Origin: Ruegeria_C sp040830705
GTDB lineage: Bacteria; Pseudomonadota; Alphaproteobacteria; Rhodobacterales; Rhodobacteraceae
Direction: 5' to 3'
Length of the DNA: 64,000 nt
Assembly: GCA_040830705.1 (NCBI GenBank)
Contig: JBFOME010000017.1
Span: 1 to 64,000, forward strand
Shown here: positions 18,933 through 27,457 of the stretch, in pieces
Layout: every line of letters begins with the position of its first letter
Numbering within the stretch: position 1 is the stretch's first letter
Translations under genes and position numbers: made by a program
Notes under the pieces: generated by a model
What the model was told of the DNA's origin: nothing
The model's database searches: none
Seen by the model: only the letters and a program-made list of their open reading frames with translations

Positions 18933-19472
18933 TCAGCTGCCCAGAACGCGCCCGAGCCAGCCCTTTTTCTTGGTATCGGCGCCGCCATCTTGAGGCGATT
19001 CATCGCTTTCGGCTACAATTTCCTCCTTCGGCCCTTCGACAGCCGTCTGAAACCGCTCGAAAAACTGGTCAGCCATCTTCTTGGCGAACCCGCCAATAAT
19101 GCGGCTGCCAAGCTGGGCCAGCTTGCCCCCGACCTTGGCTTCGACATCATACTCCAGATGGGTGCCGTCCCCCTCGGCATCCAAGAGCCTCACCTTCGCG
19201 CCGCCCTTGGCAAAGCCCGCAGCCCCACCTTTTCCCTCACCGGTGAGCGTCAGGCTCTCTCCCTCGACAAAATCTGATATGGTGACACGGCCCTTGAAGG
19301 TCGCCTTGACCGGGCCGACTTTTTGCACCACGACCGCCTCGAACCCATCCTCGGCAGAGCCGGTCATCTCCTCGCATCCCGGCACGCATTCCTTAAGTGT
19401 CTTAGCGGATAAGAGGTTGGCCCAGACCTCGGGGCGAGGAGCGGCTATGGTGCGGCTGTCGCTCAATTGCAT
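18933..19472 (-). CDS. coxG: CoxG-like SRPBCC-domain protein
   Basis: 179 residues from the ATG at 19472 (MQLSDSRTIAAPRPEVWANL); a frame extension to 19526 is possible but family members start here and GGAG lies upstream. The first 140 residues are the CoxG (polyketide-cyclase-like) domain with ECVPGCEEMTG and GEGKGGAAGFAKG. A charged linker and a short C-terminal helix (KKKGWLGRVLGS) follow. CoxG is associated with membrane attachment or electron delivery of CODH-like enzymes. It leads the cox operon, divergent from the response regulator at 19683. Confidence 0.88.
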   Translation of the reverse strand: MQLSDSRTIAAPRPEVWANLLSAKTLKECVPGCEEMTGSAEDGFEAVVVQKVGPVKATFKGRVTISDFVEGESLTLTGEGKGGAAGFAKGGAKVRLLDAEGDGTHLEYDVEAKVGGKLAQLGSRIIGGFAKKMADQFFERFQTAVEGPKEEIVAESDESPQDGGADTKKKGWLGRVLGS

Positions 19473-19682
19473 GGCATTGTTCTCCAACTTCTTGGCCGAC
19501 CCTAAGCTCAAGTGGCGGTTCGGCATATTCGACCAAAGGCGCGGTTGCGCGCTATATGCGCTCTTTGGCTGGTTGGCGCGTCAGCCCGATCCGACCGCGT
19601 TGCTGCTACGACCATTCGGCAAGTAGGATGTGCTGTGCCATCTTGCTAACATAAGATGGCGATGCACGACAGACAGAGGACC

Positions 19683-20366
19683 ATGAGCAGTTTGACCGAT
19701 CATCCGGCCCCCGAATTCAAGTCTGCCCTGATCGTGGATGACCATCCGCTCTTTTGCGATGCGCTATCGATGACGCTCAAAGCGTCAATCGGCATCAGCG
19801 ATGTCTGGACCGCGGCCAATCTGAAGAGCGCAGTGGAGGCCGTCGCCCGGAACGGCTCGCCGGATGTGATTGTGCTGGACCTGAGCTTGCCCGATGTGAA
19901 TGGGCTGGAGGGGCTTGTGCGGCTGCGCAACATGGTCAAGGCGCCGCTGATCGTGGTGTCCTCTATGGCCGATGATCGGATCATCAGTTCGGCCATTCAC
20001 GCAGGCGCGGCGGGTTTTGTGCCCAAACACAGCCAGCGCGAGGTGTTTCAGGCCGCTTTCCGCGCGCTGCGCGAAGGCGAGCGGTTCTTACCGCCGGGCC
20101 AAGTGCTGCTGGATAAGGAGGAAGCAGGGCCGGATGATGCGATCTCGCGTCTGGCATCGCTGACAAATCAGCAGACGCGCATTCTGCAGCTGATCTGTGA
20201 AGGTAAGTTGAACAAGCAGATCGCCTATGACCTGTCGATTGCAGAAACCACCGTCAAAGCCCATGTCACCGCGATCATGCGCAAGCTGGGGGTTCAGAGC
20301 CGGACACAGGCGGTGCTGATCGCAAAAGGCACCAGTTTCGCCAACGTCTTGCAAGATCGCGCCTGA
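19683..20366 (+). CDS. LuxR/NarL-family response regulator
   Basis: 227 residues from the ATG at 19683, chosen because AGAGGA precedes it; the frame is open to 19656. The receiver domain (about 17-135) has the acidic pair DDHPLF and a phospho-acceptor aspartate at residue 66 in VLDLSLPDVNG. The C-terminal HTH (about 160-220) reads NKQIAYDLSIAETTVKAHV, a LuxR-type DNA recognition helix. It is followed by a FIST protein and a hybrid kinase, probably its sensor pair, and is divergent from coxG, a possible target. A similar set controls ethanol oxidation in Pseudomonas (ErbR/ErcS'), which is an analogy only. Confidence 0.9.
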   Translation: MSSLTDHPAPEFKSALIVDDHPLFCDALSMTLKASIGISDVWTAANLKSAVEAVARNGSPDVIVLDLSLPDVNGLEGLVRLRNMVKAPLIVVSSMADDRIISSAIHAGAAGFVPKHSQREVFQAAFRALREGERFLPPGQVLLDKEEAGPDDAISRLASLTNQQTRILQLICEGKLNKQIAYDLSIAETTVKAHVTAIMRKLGVQSRTQAVLIAKGTSFANVLQDRA

Positions 20367-20406
20367 GCGGCATACCATCCGCCCATATAATTGGGGAGGA
20401 GACCCG

Positions 20407-21576
20407 ATGAGCCAGGCCCATGGTCTTGCGCGGGCGCTTGCGAGGGCCCCAGATATCGTGCGCTCAGCCTTTGCGAATGCTGGTGATCCGGATGCAGTCA
20501 GCCGGCTTGCCCGTGACCTGCAGCCCGAGGATCTGGAGCTTGTGATCCTGTTCCTGTCGCCCTCGACCGACTTGGCACGTGTAACCGAGCAGGCGCAGCA
20601 CATGTTGGCCCCGGCTCACGTGGTGGGTTGCACCACGGCGGGCGAATTGTCCGAGCAGGGATATTCTGACGGTGGGATCGTAGCGATCGGTTTGCCGCGC
20701 AGCAACTTCTGCACCCGCGTGTTGCCGGTTGATGATCTGGACCATTATGACAGCCAGCGCCTGATTGATCAGATCATCCGTCACCGCAATGAGATGGCGC
20801 GCGAAATGCCCGAATGGCGGTCGGAATTCACCTTCATGATAATCGACGGGCTGTCGATCAAAGAGGATGCGCTGACCGCCGACCTGGCCCCTGGCCTTGG
20901 GCCAGTTCCGTTGTTTGGTGGATCCTCGGGGGATGGTACCAATTTCGGGCAGACCTTTATCCTCAATGATGGCCTGGCGCGATCAAACGCTGCCGTCTTG
21001 GTGCAGGTGCGTACCAATTGTCCGATCCGGGTATTCAACACCGACCACTTGCTGCCGACCGAGCAGCGCATGGTGGTGACTGGGGCCGACCCGGCGCGGC
21101 GGATCGTACACGAGATCAACGCAGAACCCGCCGCGCGGGAATATGCGCGGCTCTTGGGCAAGGACCCCGAGCAGCTTGACACCTTTACATTTGCCGCCCA
21201 TCCGGTGGTGGTGCGGCTGGGCGGGCAGCACCATGTCCGCTCGATCCAGCGGGTGGCGAAAAACGGCGATCTGGTGTTTTTCTCGGCGATAGACGAGGGC
21301 GTCGTGCTGACGCTGGCCGACCCGCGTGACATGGGCGAGCATCTGCAATCGGAACTGGATGCACTGACCGCCGACAAGCCACCCGACATCATTCTGGCCT
21401 GCGATTGCCTGCTCCGGAAACTTGAGGCGCAGCAGAAACAGAAGACCCACGAATTGTCGCGGCTGCTTTCGGAACACCGAGTGGTGGGGTTCAGCACCTA
21501 TGGTGAGCAGGTCAATTCCATGCATGTGAACCAGACCCTGACAGGCGTCGCGATCTATCCGCCCGAGGGACACTGA
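20407..21576 (+). CDS. FIST-domain sensor protein (NosP-like)
   Basis: 389 residues, no signal peptide or membrane segment. The N-terminal FIST domain includes LILFLSPS-type strands and VVGCTTAGELSEQGYSDGG; the C-terminal FIST-C domain ends in RVVGFSTYGEQVNSMHVNQ, both diagnostic. FIST proteins bind small ligands; one branch (NosP) binds haem and senses nitric oxide, partnered with NahK-type kinases encoded next to it. The arrangement here is the same. Whether this copy binds haem cannot be seen from sequence. A GGGGAGGAG ribosome site precedes the start. The kinase starts 3 bp after its stop. Confidence 0.9.
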   Translation: MSQAHGLARALARAPDIVRSAFANAGDPDAVSRLARDLQPEDLELVILFLSPSTDLARVTEQAQHMLAPAHVVGCTTAGELSEQGYSDGGIVAIGLPRSNFCTRVLPVDDLDHYDSQRLIDQIIRHRNEMAREMPEWRSEFTFMIIDGLSIKEDALTADLAPGLGPVPLFGGSSGDGTNFGQTFILNDGLARSNAAVLVQVRTNCPIRVFNTDHLLPTEQRMVVTGADPARRIVHEINAEPAAREYARLLGKDPEQLDTFTFAAHPVVVRLGGQHHVRSIQRVAKNGDLVFFSAIDEGVVLTLADPRDMGEHLQSELDALTADKPPDIILACDCLLRKLEAQQKQKTHELSRLLSEHRVVGFSTYGEQVNSMHVNQTLTGVAIYPPEGH

Positions 21577-21579
21577 CTG

Positions 21580-23775
21580 ATGCCCCATACGCTGATCGAC
21601 CCGAGAGATTCGTTGGCCCGGCAGAACGAGAAACTGCTCAAGATCACCGAAACACTGATGCGCCGGGTCGAGCAGAACACCGATGCGTCCGGCATGGCCT
21701 ATGCCCAGTTCCAGCGCGCGGTGATGCTGGAAGAGGAAGTGCGCTCGCGCACCCAGGATCTGGAACGCGCGCTGGATTTGCTCAACGATTCCAATGCGCG
21801 GCTGGCCATCGCCAACCGCGAAACCGAGGCCGCGCGCTCGAACCTCGCCAATGCGATCGAGACGGTGCAGGAGGGGTTTGCGCTTTTCAACGCCGAGGAT
21901 GAGCTGGTGATGTGCAACAGCCGGTTCGGTATGCATATGCCCGACATCCGGCGGAAGCTGAAACCGGGGCTGGTCTTTCCCGATTATGTGCAGATCGTAA
22001 GCGAAAGCGTGTTCCTCTCTCTGCCCGAGGGTGAAACCCCCGCAGACTGGGCGCAACGCCGACTGAAACACCATCAGGACAATTCCGTGATCTTCAACGC
22101 CCGCATGACCGGCAAACGTTGGGTGCAGGTCAGTGAGCATCGCACGCCAGATGGTGGCACTGTTATCCTGCAAACGGACGTGACCGACATAATGCGGCTG
22201 GAACGACGCGAGCGCGAGCGGATGCTCGACGATCAGGCGCGGCTGATCCGGGCGACACTGGATCATCTGAAACAGGGCGTGTGCATCTTCGATAGTCAGG
22301 GGCGTCTGGTGGGCTGGAACCGGCTTGTCGGGGAGTTACTGTCGATCCCGGTGGGGCAGTTTCAAATCGGCAGCCAGTTTTCGACCATTTTCGACCGGCT
22401 ACGCGACGACTACAGCTTCTCCGCCGAGGCTTCGCCTAGTGAGGTGCAAGCCTGGGCCAGTAAGGACGGCAAGCGCGCGCCGCTTTCCTTCGAGATACAA
22501 GGCCGCGGCGACAGAGTGCTGACCGTCTTTATGCAGCAGATGCCCGATGGGGGTTTTGTCATCAGCTTCACCGATGTGACCTCGGAGCGCCAGGCGATCC
22601 GGGCGGTAACCGAGGCCAAGGATACGCTGGAACAGCGCGTGCTGGATCGCACGCTGGAACTTGAGGACGCTCTGTCAGAGGCGGAGCGCGCAAACGCCTC
22701 GAAATCGCGCTTTGTGGCGGCTGCCTCGCATGACCTGCTGCAACCATTGTCGGCGGCCAAACTCTATCTGGCCTCACTGGAACATGACCTTGTCGCAGGG
22801 CAACCACATGAGATGGCGTCGAAAGCTGCTAATGCGCTGCAAAGCGTCGAGACCATCTTGGGCGCGCTGCTCGATATCTCGAAGCTGGATTCCAGGCAGG
22901 CGATCGCACATTCGACACCGATCTCATTGGACCTGATGCTGGGGCAGTTACGAGACGAGATGCGACCAATGGCCAGCGCCAAGGGGCTGGATTTTCGCGT
23001 CCTGCGCACCAGCGCACAGGTTGCGAGCGATACCACCTATTTGCAGCGTATCCTGCAGAACCTTATCTCGAACGCGATCCGCTACACCAAAACCGGTCGT
23101 GTCCTGGTCGGTACACGTCAGTTGAAGCACGCAGTCCGAGTTGAAGTCTGGGATACCGGGCCGGGCATTGCGGATCATGAGCAGGATCGCATCTTTGGTG
23201 AATTTCAGCGACTGAATGCTACGGCCAGCGCCGCAGACGGAATGGGGCTGGGGCTGGCCATTGTCGAACGGGCCTGCGCGCTGCTGGGTCATCCTCTGGG
23301 CCTGTCGTCGCAGCTGGGCAAGGGCACGGTGTTTTCGGTCGAGTTGCCAAGGGCAAGGACGGGCGCCGCGTCCGCTGCCGTGCCGGTTGCTTCGGATAAC
23401 GGCCAGATCGCCCATCGCATCGTTCTGTTGATTGAAAACGACACCGAATTGCGCAATGCACTGACCGTTACGATAGAGCAATGGGGCCTCGACGTGCTGG
23501 CCTGCAGCGGTGAAGACGAGGCGATGGCGCTGCTAGACGAGATCGGTGTTGCGCCCGATGTGGTGGTTGCTGATATGCAGCTGGATGACGGGCGGCTGGG
23601 TTCGGACGCCATCAAAGCCCTGCGCGCGCGCTTTGGCCTTTTGCCAGCCTGTTTAATCTCTGCCAATCGCGACATCGCGTTGAACGATGCGGCGGAGCGC
23701 CTCGGGGCGCGGCTTTTGCACAAGCCATTTGATCCGGGCGCGCTTAGGGCGTATCTGGCAGGTCTGCCTAGCTAG
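21580..23775 (+). CDS. Hybrid sensor histidine kinase, NahK/ErcS'-like
   Basis: 731 residues, soluble. Order: N-terminal coiled coil (about 45-95), two PAS-like domains (about 95-205 and 215-345), a second coiled coil, HisKA with H384 in VAAASHDLLQPLSAAKL, HATPase (N-box NLISNAIRYTKTG, G-boxes WDTGPGIA and GMGLGLAI), and a C-terminal receiver with D665 in VVVADMQLDDG. The two PAS-7-type domains and the Q-P-L-x-A-A H-box are typical of the NahK group. Given its position after the FIST gene, it is probably controlled by that protein and passes phosphate on to the LuxR-type regulator, perhaps via a phosphotransfer protein. Confidence 0.92.
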   Translation: MPHTLIDPRDSLARQNEKLLKITETLMRRVEQNTDASGMAYAQFQRAVMLEEEVRSRTQDLERALDLLNDSNARLAIANRETEAARSNLANAIETVQEGFALFNAEDELVMCNSRFGMHMPDIRRKLKPGLVFPDYVQIVSESVFLSLPEGETPADWAQRRLKHHQDNSVIFNARMTGKRWVQVSEHRTPDGGTVILQTDVTDIMRLERRERERMLDDQARLIRATLDHLKQGVCIFDSQGRLVGWNRLVGELLSIPVGQFQIGSQFSTIFDRLRDDYSFSAEASPSEVQAWASKDGKRAPLSFEIQGRGDRVLTVFMQQMPDGGFVISFTDVTSERQAIRAVTEAKDTLEQRVLDRTLELEDALSEAERANASKSRFVAAASHDLLQPLSAAKLYLASLEHDLVAGQPHEMASKAANALQSVETILGALLDISKLDSRQAIAHSTPISLDLMLGQLRDEMRPMASAKGLDFRVLRTSAQVASDTTYLQRILQNLISNAIRYTKTGRVLVGTRQLKHAVRVEVWDTGPGIADHEQDRIFGEFQRLNATASAADGMGLGLAIVERACALLGHPLGLSSQLGKGTVFSVELPRARTGAASAAVPVASDNGQIAHRIVLLIENDTELRNALTVTIEQWGLDVLACSGEDEAMALLDEIGVAPDVVVADMQLDDGRLGSDAIKALRARFGLLPACLISANRDIALNDAAERLGARLLHKPFDPGALRAYLAGLPS

Positions 23776-23803
23776 GTGCAGGGCGGTTAGAGTGGGAGGA
23801 CCG

Positions 23804-24715
23804 ATGAAGATCATCATAGACACCGATCCGGGTGTAGACGACGCAATGGCGATCTTCTATGCCCATGCTGCGCCGGATATCGAGCTTGTGGGACTGACCA
23901 CCGTTTTCGGCAATGTCTGGGTCGAACAGGCCACCCGGAACGCCAATTACCTGATGGAGTTTCTGGGTGCCGACTGCCCTGTGGCGCAAGGGGCCGGCGC
24001 ACCTTATGAGATTTCTGGGTTCAAACCCTCATCCCATGTGCACGGGTCCGAAGGGTTCGGCGATCATGTGGAGATCGAGACCAAGCGCGCGCCCATCGAC
24101 GAAAGCGCGGCGGAGTTTCTGGTGCGTATGGCCCGGGAAAACCCTGGCGAGTTGGTGGTCTGCGCCGTGTCGCCGCTCACCAACATTGCCGATGCGCTGC
24201 GCCTAGATCCAGATTTCGCCTCGAATGTGGGCCGCATCGTGATCATGGGCGGGGCGGTGGATGTGCCGGGCAATATCCGGGGCCATGCCGAGGCGAACAT
24301 CTTTCACGACCCGCACGCGGCGGCCGAGGTCTTTGCCTCGGGTGCGCCGATCACGTTGGTGGGGCTGGACGTCACCATGCAGACGCTTTGCCTGCGCGAG
24401 GATTTCCAGGCGCTTGCCGCCCGCGCGCCCAAGGCTGGCGGTTTTTTGCTGAATATCAGCGAGTTCTACCACAATTTCTACGAAACCGTGGTCGGCAAGA
24501 CGGGCTGCGCCATGCATGACGCCACTGCCGTTATCGCGGCCACGCATATGGAACTGTTTACCACGGACCACAGCGGTGTGAGCGTGGATTTGGGCGCAGA
24601 GGCGTTGGGCGAAACAAGGCGCGACGCGTCGAACCCGCCGGTTGACATCTGTCTTGGCATCGAAGCCGATGCGGTCAAGGCGAGGTTCTTCGACACCGTG
24701 GCTACACTTAGATAG
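23804..24715 (+). CDS. Nucleoside hydrolase (IunH-like)
   Basis: 303 residues from the ATG at 23804, preceded by GGGAGGA; the frame extends upstream into the kinase gene but is not used. The N-terminal calcium-binding motif DTDPGVDDAMA is intact, as are VSPLTNIADALR, the GGAVDVPGN segment and the C-terminal KTGCAMHDATAV region. It cleaves the N-glycosidic bond of nucleosides to ribose and a base. It begins 28 bp after the kinase stop and 9 bp before a ribokinase-like gene, a natural pair for salvage. Confidence 0.93.
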   Translation: MKIIIDTDPGVDDAMAIFYAHAAPDIELVGLTTVFGNVWVEQATRNANYLMEFLGADCPVAQGAGAPYEISGFKPSSHVHGSEGFGDHVEIETKRAPIDESAAEFLVRMARENPGELVVCAVSPLTNIADALRLDPDFASNVGRIVIMGGAVDVPGNIRGHAEANIFHDPHAAAEVFASGAPITLVGLDVTMQTLCLREDFQALAARAPKAGGFLLNISEFYHNFYETVVGKTGCAMHDATAVIAATHMELFTTDHSGVSVDLGAEALGETRRDASNPPVDICLGIEADAVKARFFDTVATLR

Positions 24716-24724
24716 GGGCGAAAC

Positions 24725-25594
24725 GTGACCATCTACAATCTCGGTTCGATCAACATCGACCACGTATACATGGTCGAGCATCTGCCCGCCCCTGGCGAGA
24801 CCCTATCGGCGCGCGACTACCTTGTGAACATGGGAGGCAAGGGGCTGAACATGACAGTCGCCGCTCTGCGCGCGGGCGGAGATATCCGTCATATCGGCGC
24901 GGTCGGGCGCGGCGACGCGCAGGTGCGGGCGATGCTGGGCGATCTGGGCGTGGATGACGCCCTGATTGCGGATGTGGATGCCAGCACGGGCCATGCGATA
25001 ATCTATGTGGATGCCTCTTCGGAAAACAGCATCGTCGTGCAAGGTGGGGCCAATCGTAGCTTTACCGAAGATATGGTACGCGAAGCTTTGGCAGGGGCGT
25101 TGCAGGGCGATTGGTTGTTGTTGCAGAACGAAACCAATGCGAGTGAATCGGGCCTCAAAGTCGCGCGCGAAAAAGGCATGAAAGTTGCGCTTGTGGCTGC
25201 GCCGTTTGATGCCGAAACCCTGCCCGACCTGATCAGGCAAGTGGATTTGGTGTCGATGAACGAGACGGAGACTGCGCAATTCGAGGCCGCCATAGGCGGG
25301 TCCTTTCGCGATCTGCCCACGCCCGAATTTCTGATCACCTATGGCAGCAAAGGAGCTGTTCACTGGTCACGAGGTCAAGAAGTGTCTGTCCCGGCCTTCC
25401 CGGTCGATCCGGTGGATACGACCGGGGCAGGGGACACGTTTTTTGGCATGTTTCTGGCGCGCTTTGCCGAGGGTGAGTCTGTGGAACAGTCCTTGCGTTT
25501 TGCCAGCGCGGGCGCCGCGCTGAAGGTACAAAAAACTGGTGCGGCGGCTGCCATTCCCTATCGGAAAGATGTGCTGGCCTTGCTTGAGACATAG
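24725..25594 (+). CDS. PfkB/ribokinase-family sugar kinase
   Basis: 289 residues from a GTG start at 24725. Ribokinase family motifs: NMGGKGLNMTVAALRAGGD near residue 35-53 and the C-terminal anion-hole motif DTTGAGDTFFGMFLA with the catalytic aspartate in GAGD. With the nucleoside hydrolase just upstream, ribose is the likely substrate, giving ribose 5-phosphate. Specificity cannot be fixed by eye. The gap after it (25595-25709) separates it from the convergent nap cluster and has no strong terminator. Confidence 0.9.
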   Translation: MTIYNLGSINIDHVYMVEHLPAPGETLSARDYLVNMGGKGLNMTVAALRAGGDIRHIGAVGRGDAQVRAMLGDLGVDDALIADVDASTGHAIIYVDASSENSIVVQGGANRSFTEDMVREALAGALQGDWLLLQNETNASESGLKVAREKGMKVALVAAPFDAETLPDLIRQVDLVSMNETETAQFEAAIGGSFRDLPTPEFLITYGSKGAVHWSRGQEVSVPAFPVDPVDTTGAGDTFFGMFLARFAEGESVEQSLRFASAGAALKVQKTGAAAAIPYRKDVLALLET

Positions 25595-25709
25595 CCAGGT
25601 TGAAGCGGTTCTTTTGCGAAACCCTAGCTGACAACTGAGACCATGGGTTTGACAACGCGTCTCGCCAATTGATGAAATGATCGCTCCGCCTGAAGAAAGC
25701 AAAAATCGT

Positions 25710-25967
25710 TTAGGCGGTCGCGCCCTTGAGGCGGATCAGACAGCCGAGGCTGCCCGCGCAAACTCCCACGACAAGGGCGATCAGTAGCTCCAGCATTTCG
25801 ACATGGGCGAATTGCCATCCGGCGAATAGCATCGTCTCGATCAGACCTACCAGTGCGCCCAAGGCTGCGCCCAGCCACAAGCGGCGGGTCATCATGCCAA
25901 GCGCAAGCCCCAGAATGCCAGGCAGGCTGAGGACATTTCCGCCGATCGTTCCAAGTATATTAAGCAT
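25710..25967 (-). CDS. Small membrane protein downstream of napC, unknown
   Basis: 85 residues with about three hydrophobic segments (NVLSLPGILGLALGMM; LWLGAALGALVGLIETMLFAG; LELLIALVVGVCAGSLGCLI, all within the membrane), so almost entirely membrane-embedded. Its start lies 12 bp after the napC stop, so it is probably on the nap transcript. It is not NapE, NapK, NapG or NapH as I know them: it has no cysteine clusters and sits at the wrong end. Function unknown; a membrane companion of NapC is one idea. Confidence 0.6.
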   Translation of the reverse strand: MLNILGTIGGNVLSLPGILGLALGMMTRRLWLGAALGALVGLIETMLFAGWQFAHVEMLELLIALVVGVCAGSLGCLIRLKGATA

Positions 25968-25979
25968 ATTCTGCCCCTT

Positions 25980-26681
25980 TTAGTCCGCGTCGGAGATCAG
26001 GAAAGACCGGATCGCTTCGCCGTTTTCTGCAATCTGGTGGTGGGCTAACCCTTTGGTTTCAGGGGTCAGAGCTTCGGTGATCTCTTGATAGGTTTCCAGA
26101 TAATTGGGCGGCAGGCTGTGCGCGATGCCCTGGTGGCAGTCGATGCAGGTCATGTTGTTGTCGATCGCGCGTTGGTGCTCAGACGCAGCCCGCGTTTCCT
26201 GAAGCGTGAAATCCATGTAGTCGAAATTGTGACAGTTCCGGCATTCCCGGCTGTCGGAGGCTTTCATCTTTTTCCACACGGCGGCGGCCATGCTCAGCCG
26301 GTGCGCCTCGTATTTCTCGGGGGTGCTGATGGTGCCAGCAAGCTCGTGATAGACGTCTTTTACGGCCATGATCTTGGCTTTGATCTTGTGGTTCCATTCA
26401 TGGGGTACGTGGCAATCGGAACAGATCGCACGCACACCAGAGTGGTTGTTGTAGTGGATGGTTTCTCGATATTCGCCAAGATTGGTTTCCATCGTATGGC
26501 ACGAAACACAGAATTCCTCGGTATTGGTCAGTTCCATCGTCCAGTGAAAGCCGCCCCAGAACAGGATGCCAGCCAGAAACCCCGCGAGAATGAGAAAGCC
26601 CGAGCTGAAGGCTACGGCCGGGGTCCAGATCCAGCTCCAGAGGCGGCGGATCCAACCGCGGTTTTCAGGGGAGTCTGCCAT
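25980..26681 (-). CDS. napC: Tetrahaem quinol dehydrogenase NapC
   Basis: 233 residues: cytoplasmic N-terminus, one membrane helix (about 18-45), then a periplasmic domain with four CxxCH haem sites: CVSCH, CSDCH, CRNCH and CIDCH. This is the NapC/NirT family. It takes electrons from the quinol pool and passes them to NapB and NapA. The gene follows napB by 30 bp. Confidence 0.96.
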   Translation of the reverse strand: MADSPENRGWIRRLWSWIWTPAVAFSSGFLILAGFLAGILFWGGFHWTMELTNTEEFCVSCHTMETNLGEYRETIHYNNHSGVRAICSDCHVPHEWNHKIKAKIMAVKDVYHELAGTISTPEKYEAHRLSMAAAVWKKMKASDSRECRNCHNFDYMDFTLQETRAASEHQRAIDNNMTCIDCHQGIAHSLPPNYLETYQEITEALTPETKGLAHHQIAENGEAIRSFLISDAD

Positions 26682-26711
26682 ATCGGTGCTCCTTTCAATT
26701 CTTGTGTTGGA

Positions 26712-27149
26712 TCAATTTCCCGAGGACGGCTGAAAGACGTTCTCGACCAGTGGCGGCGCATCCGCCTGCGGCACGTGGCACTGGTTGCAGAAGTACCGGG
26801 TGCCTGCGATCTGATCCAATTCGCGCCCTTCGCGATCGAGATAGTGGGTCATGGACAAGGTGGGCGCGTTGCGCTCGCCCGCTTTGGTCCAGTCATGGCA
26901 GGACAGGCACTGATTGGTGCGAATGTCGATCTGGTATTGTTCGATCGAATGCGGGATCAGCGGCGGCTGCTGGCGATAATTGCGCTGCATCCGTTTCTCA
27001 ATTGTTCCGTGAATACGATCCAGCGGGATCGCTTCGTCCACGTCCGCTCCACGCAATGTCTCCACCTGGGCAGATTGGGCAAGGGCGAACCCGCTCAGGA
27101 GCAGGAGGGGGATCAAGGCCAGTCCACCTGTCGCGATTGATATTTTCAT
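26712..27149 (-). CDS. napB: Periplasmic nitrate reductase dihaem subunit NapB
   Basis: 145 residues with a signal peptide (cleavage after FALA). Two haem-binding sites, CLSCH and CNQCH, and the conserved PPLIPHSIEQYQI and NAPTLSMTHY segments identify NapB. It receives electrons from NapC and feeds NapA. Unusually, 308 bp separate its start from the napA stop. Confidence 0.96.
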   Translation of the reverse strand: MKISIATGGLALIPLLLLSGFALAQSAQVETLRGADVDEAIPLDRIHGTIEKRMQRNYRQQPPLIPHSIEQYQIDIRTNQCLSCHDWTKAGERNAPTLSMTHYLDREGRELDQIAGTRYFCNQCHVPQADAPPLVENVFQPSSGN

Positions 27150-27457
27150 CTTGGCACTCCCTTAATGTAGTCTGGCGGCGCGCGGTTTGGGCGCGGGAAC
27201 TGGATCGGAAGGTCTGGCGACGTGGTCGTCGAACCGGTGGCAAGTGTTGAAGAAATTAACTGCGTTGGCGTTAGGAGCGACAACAAAGCTCTCCGACGCA
27301 GACATCGACGCGGCGGGCAGCGCGCTGGCCGGCCCGACCTGACAGCTATGCATCCATCCGCCGCCCACGCCGAGTCCTGTGGGAATCGGCGCCTCGGCAG
27401 CGAAAGGGGTGAGTCGACAAGGGGATACATGGGGACGACCTTTGTGATCCTTGCCGG
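27150..27457. other. 308-bp gap between napA and napB
   Basis: The genes on either side are oriented the same way and usually adjoin. On the minus strand there is an open frame from the ATG at 27353 or a GTG at 27368 to 27162 (about 68 codons) ending in KPRAARLH, with no signal peptide, no recognisable domain and no clear ribosome binding site. I see no terminator or riboswitch fold. It may be a napB leader, a small unknown gene or inserted sequence. Confidence 0.4.

Noticed and set aside
15143..19472. A true aerobic carbon monoxide dehydrogenase operon
   Set aside because: CoxL has AYRGAGR instead of the form I AYRCSFR loop, so the copper ligand is missing.
20983..22266. A 427-codon minus-strand frame opposite the FIST and kinase genes
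   Set aside because: Same shadow-frame character; the plus-strand genes have intact motifs throughout.
27150..27457. A cobalamin or other riboswitch between napA and napB
   Set aside because: I looked for the B12 box and a matching pairing pattern on both strands and could not build one.
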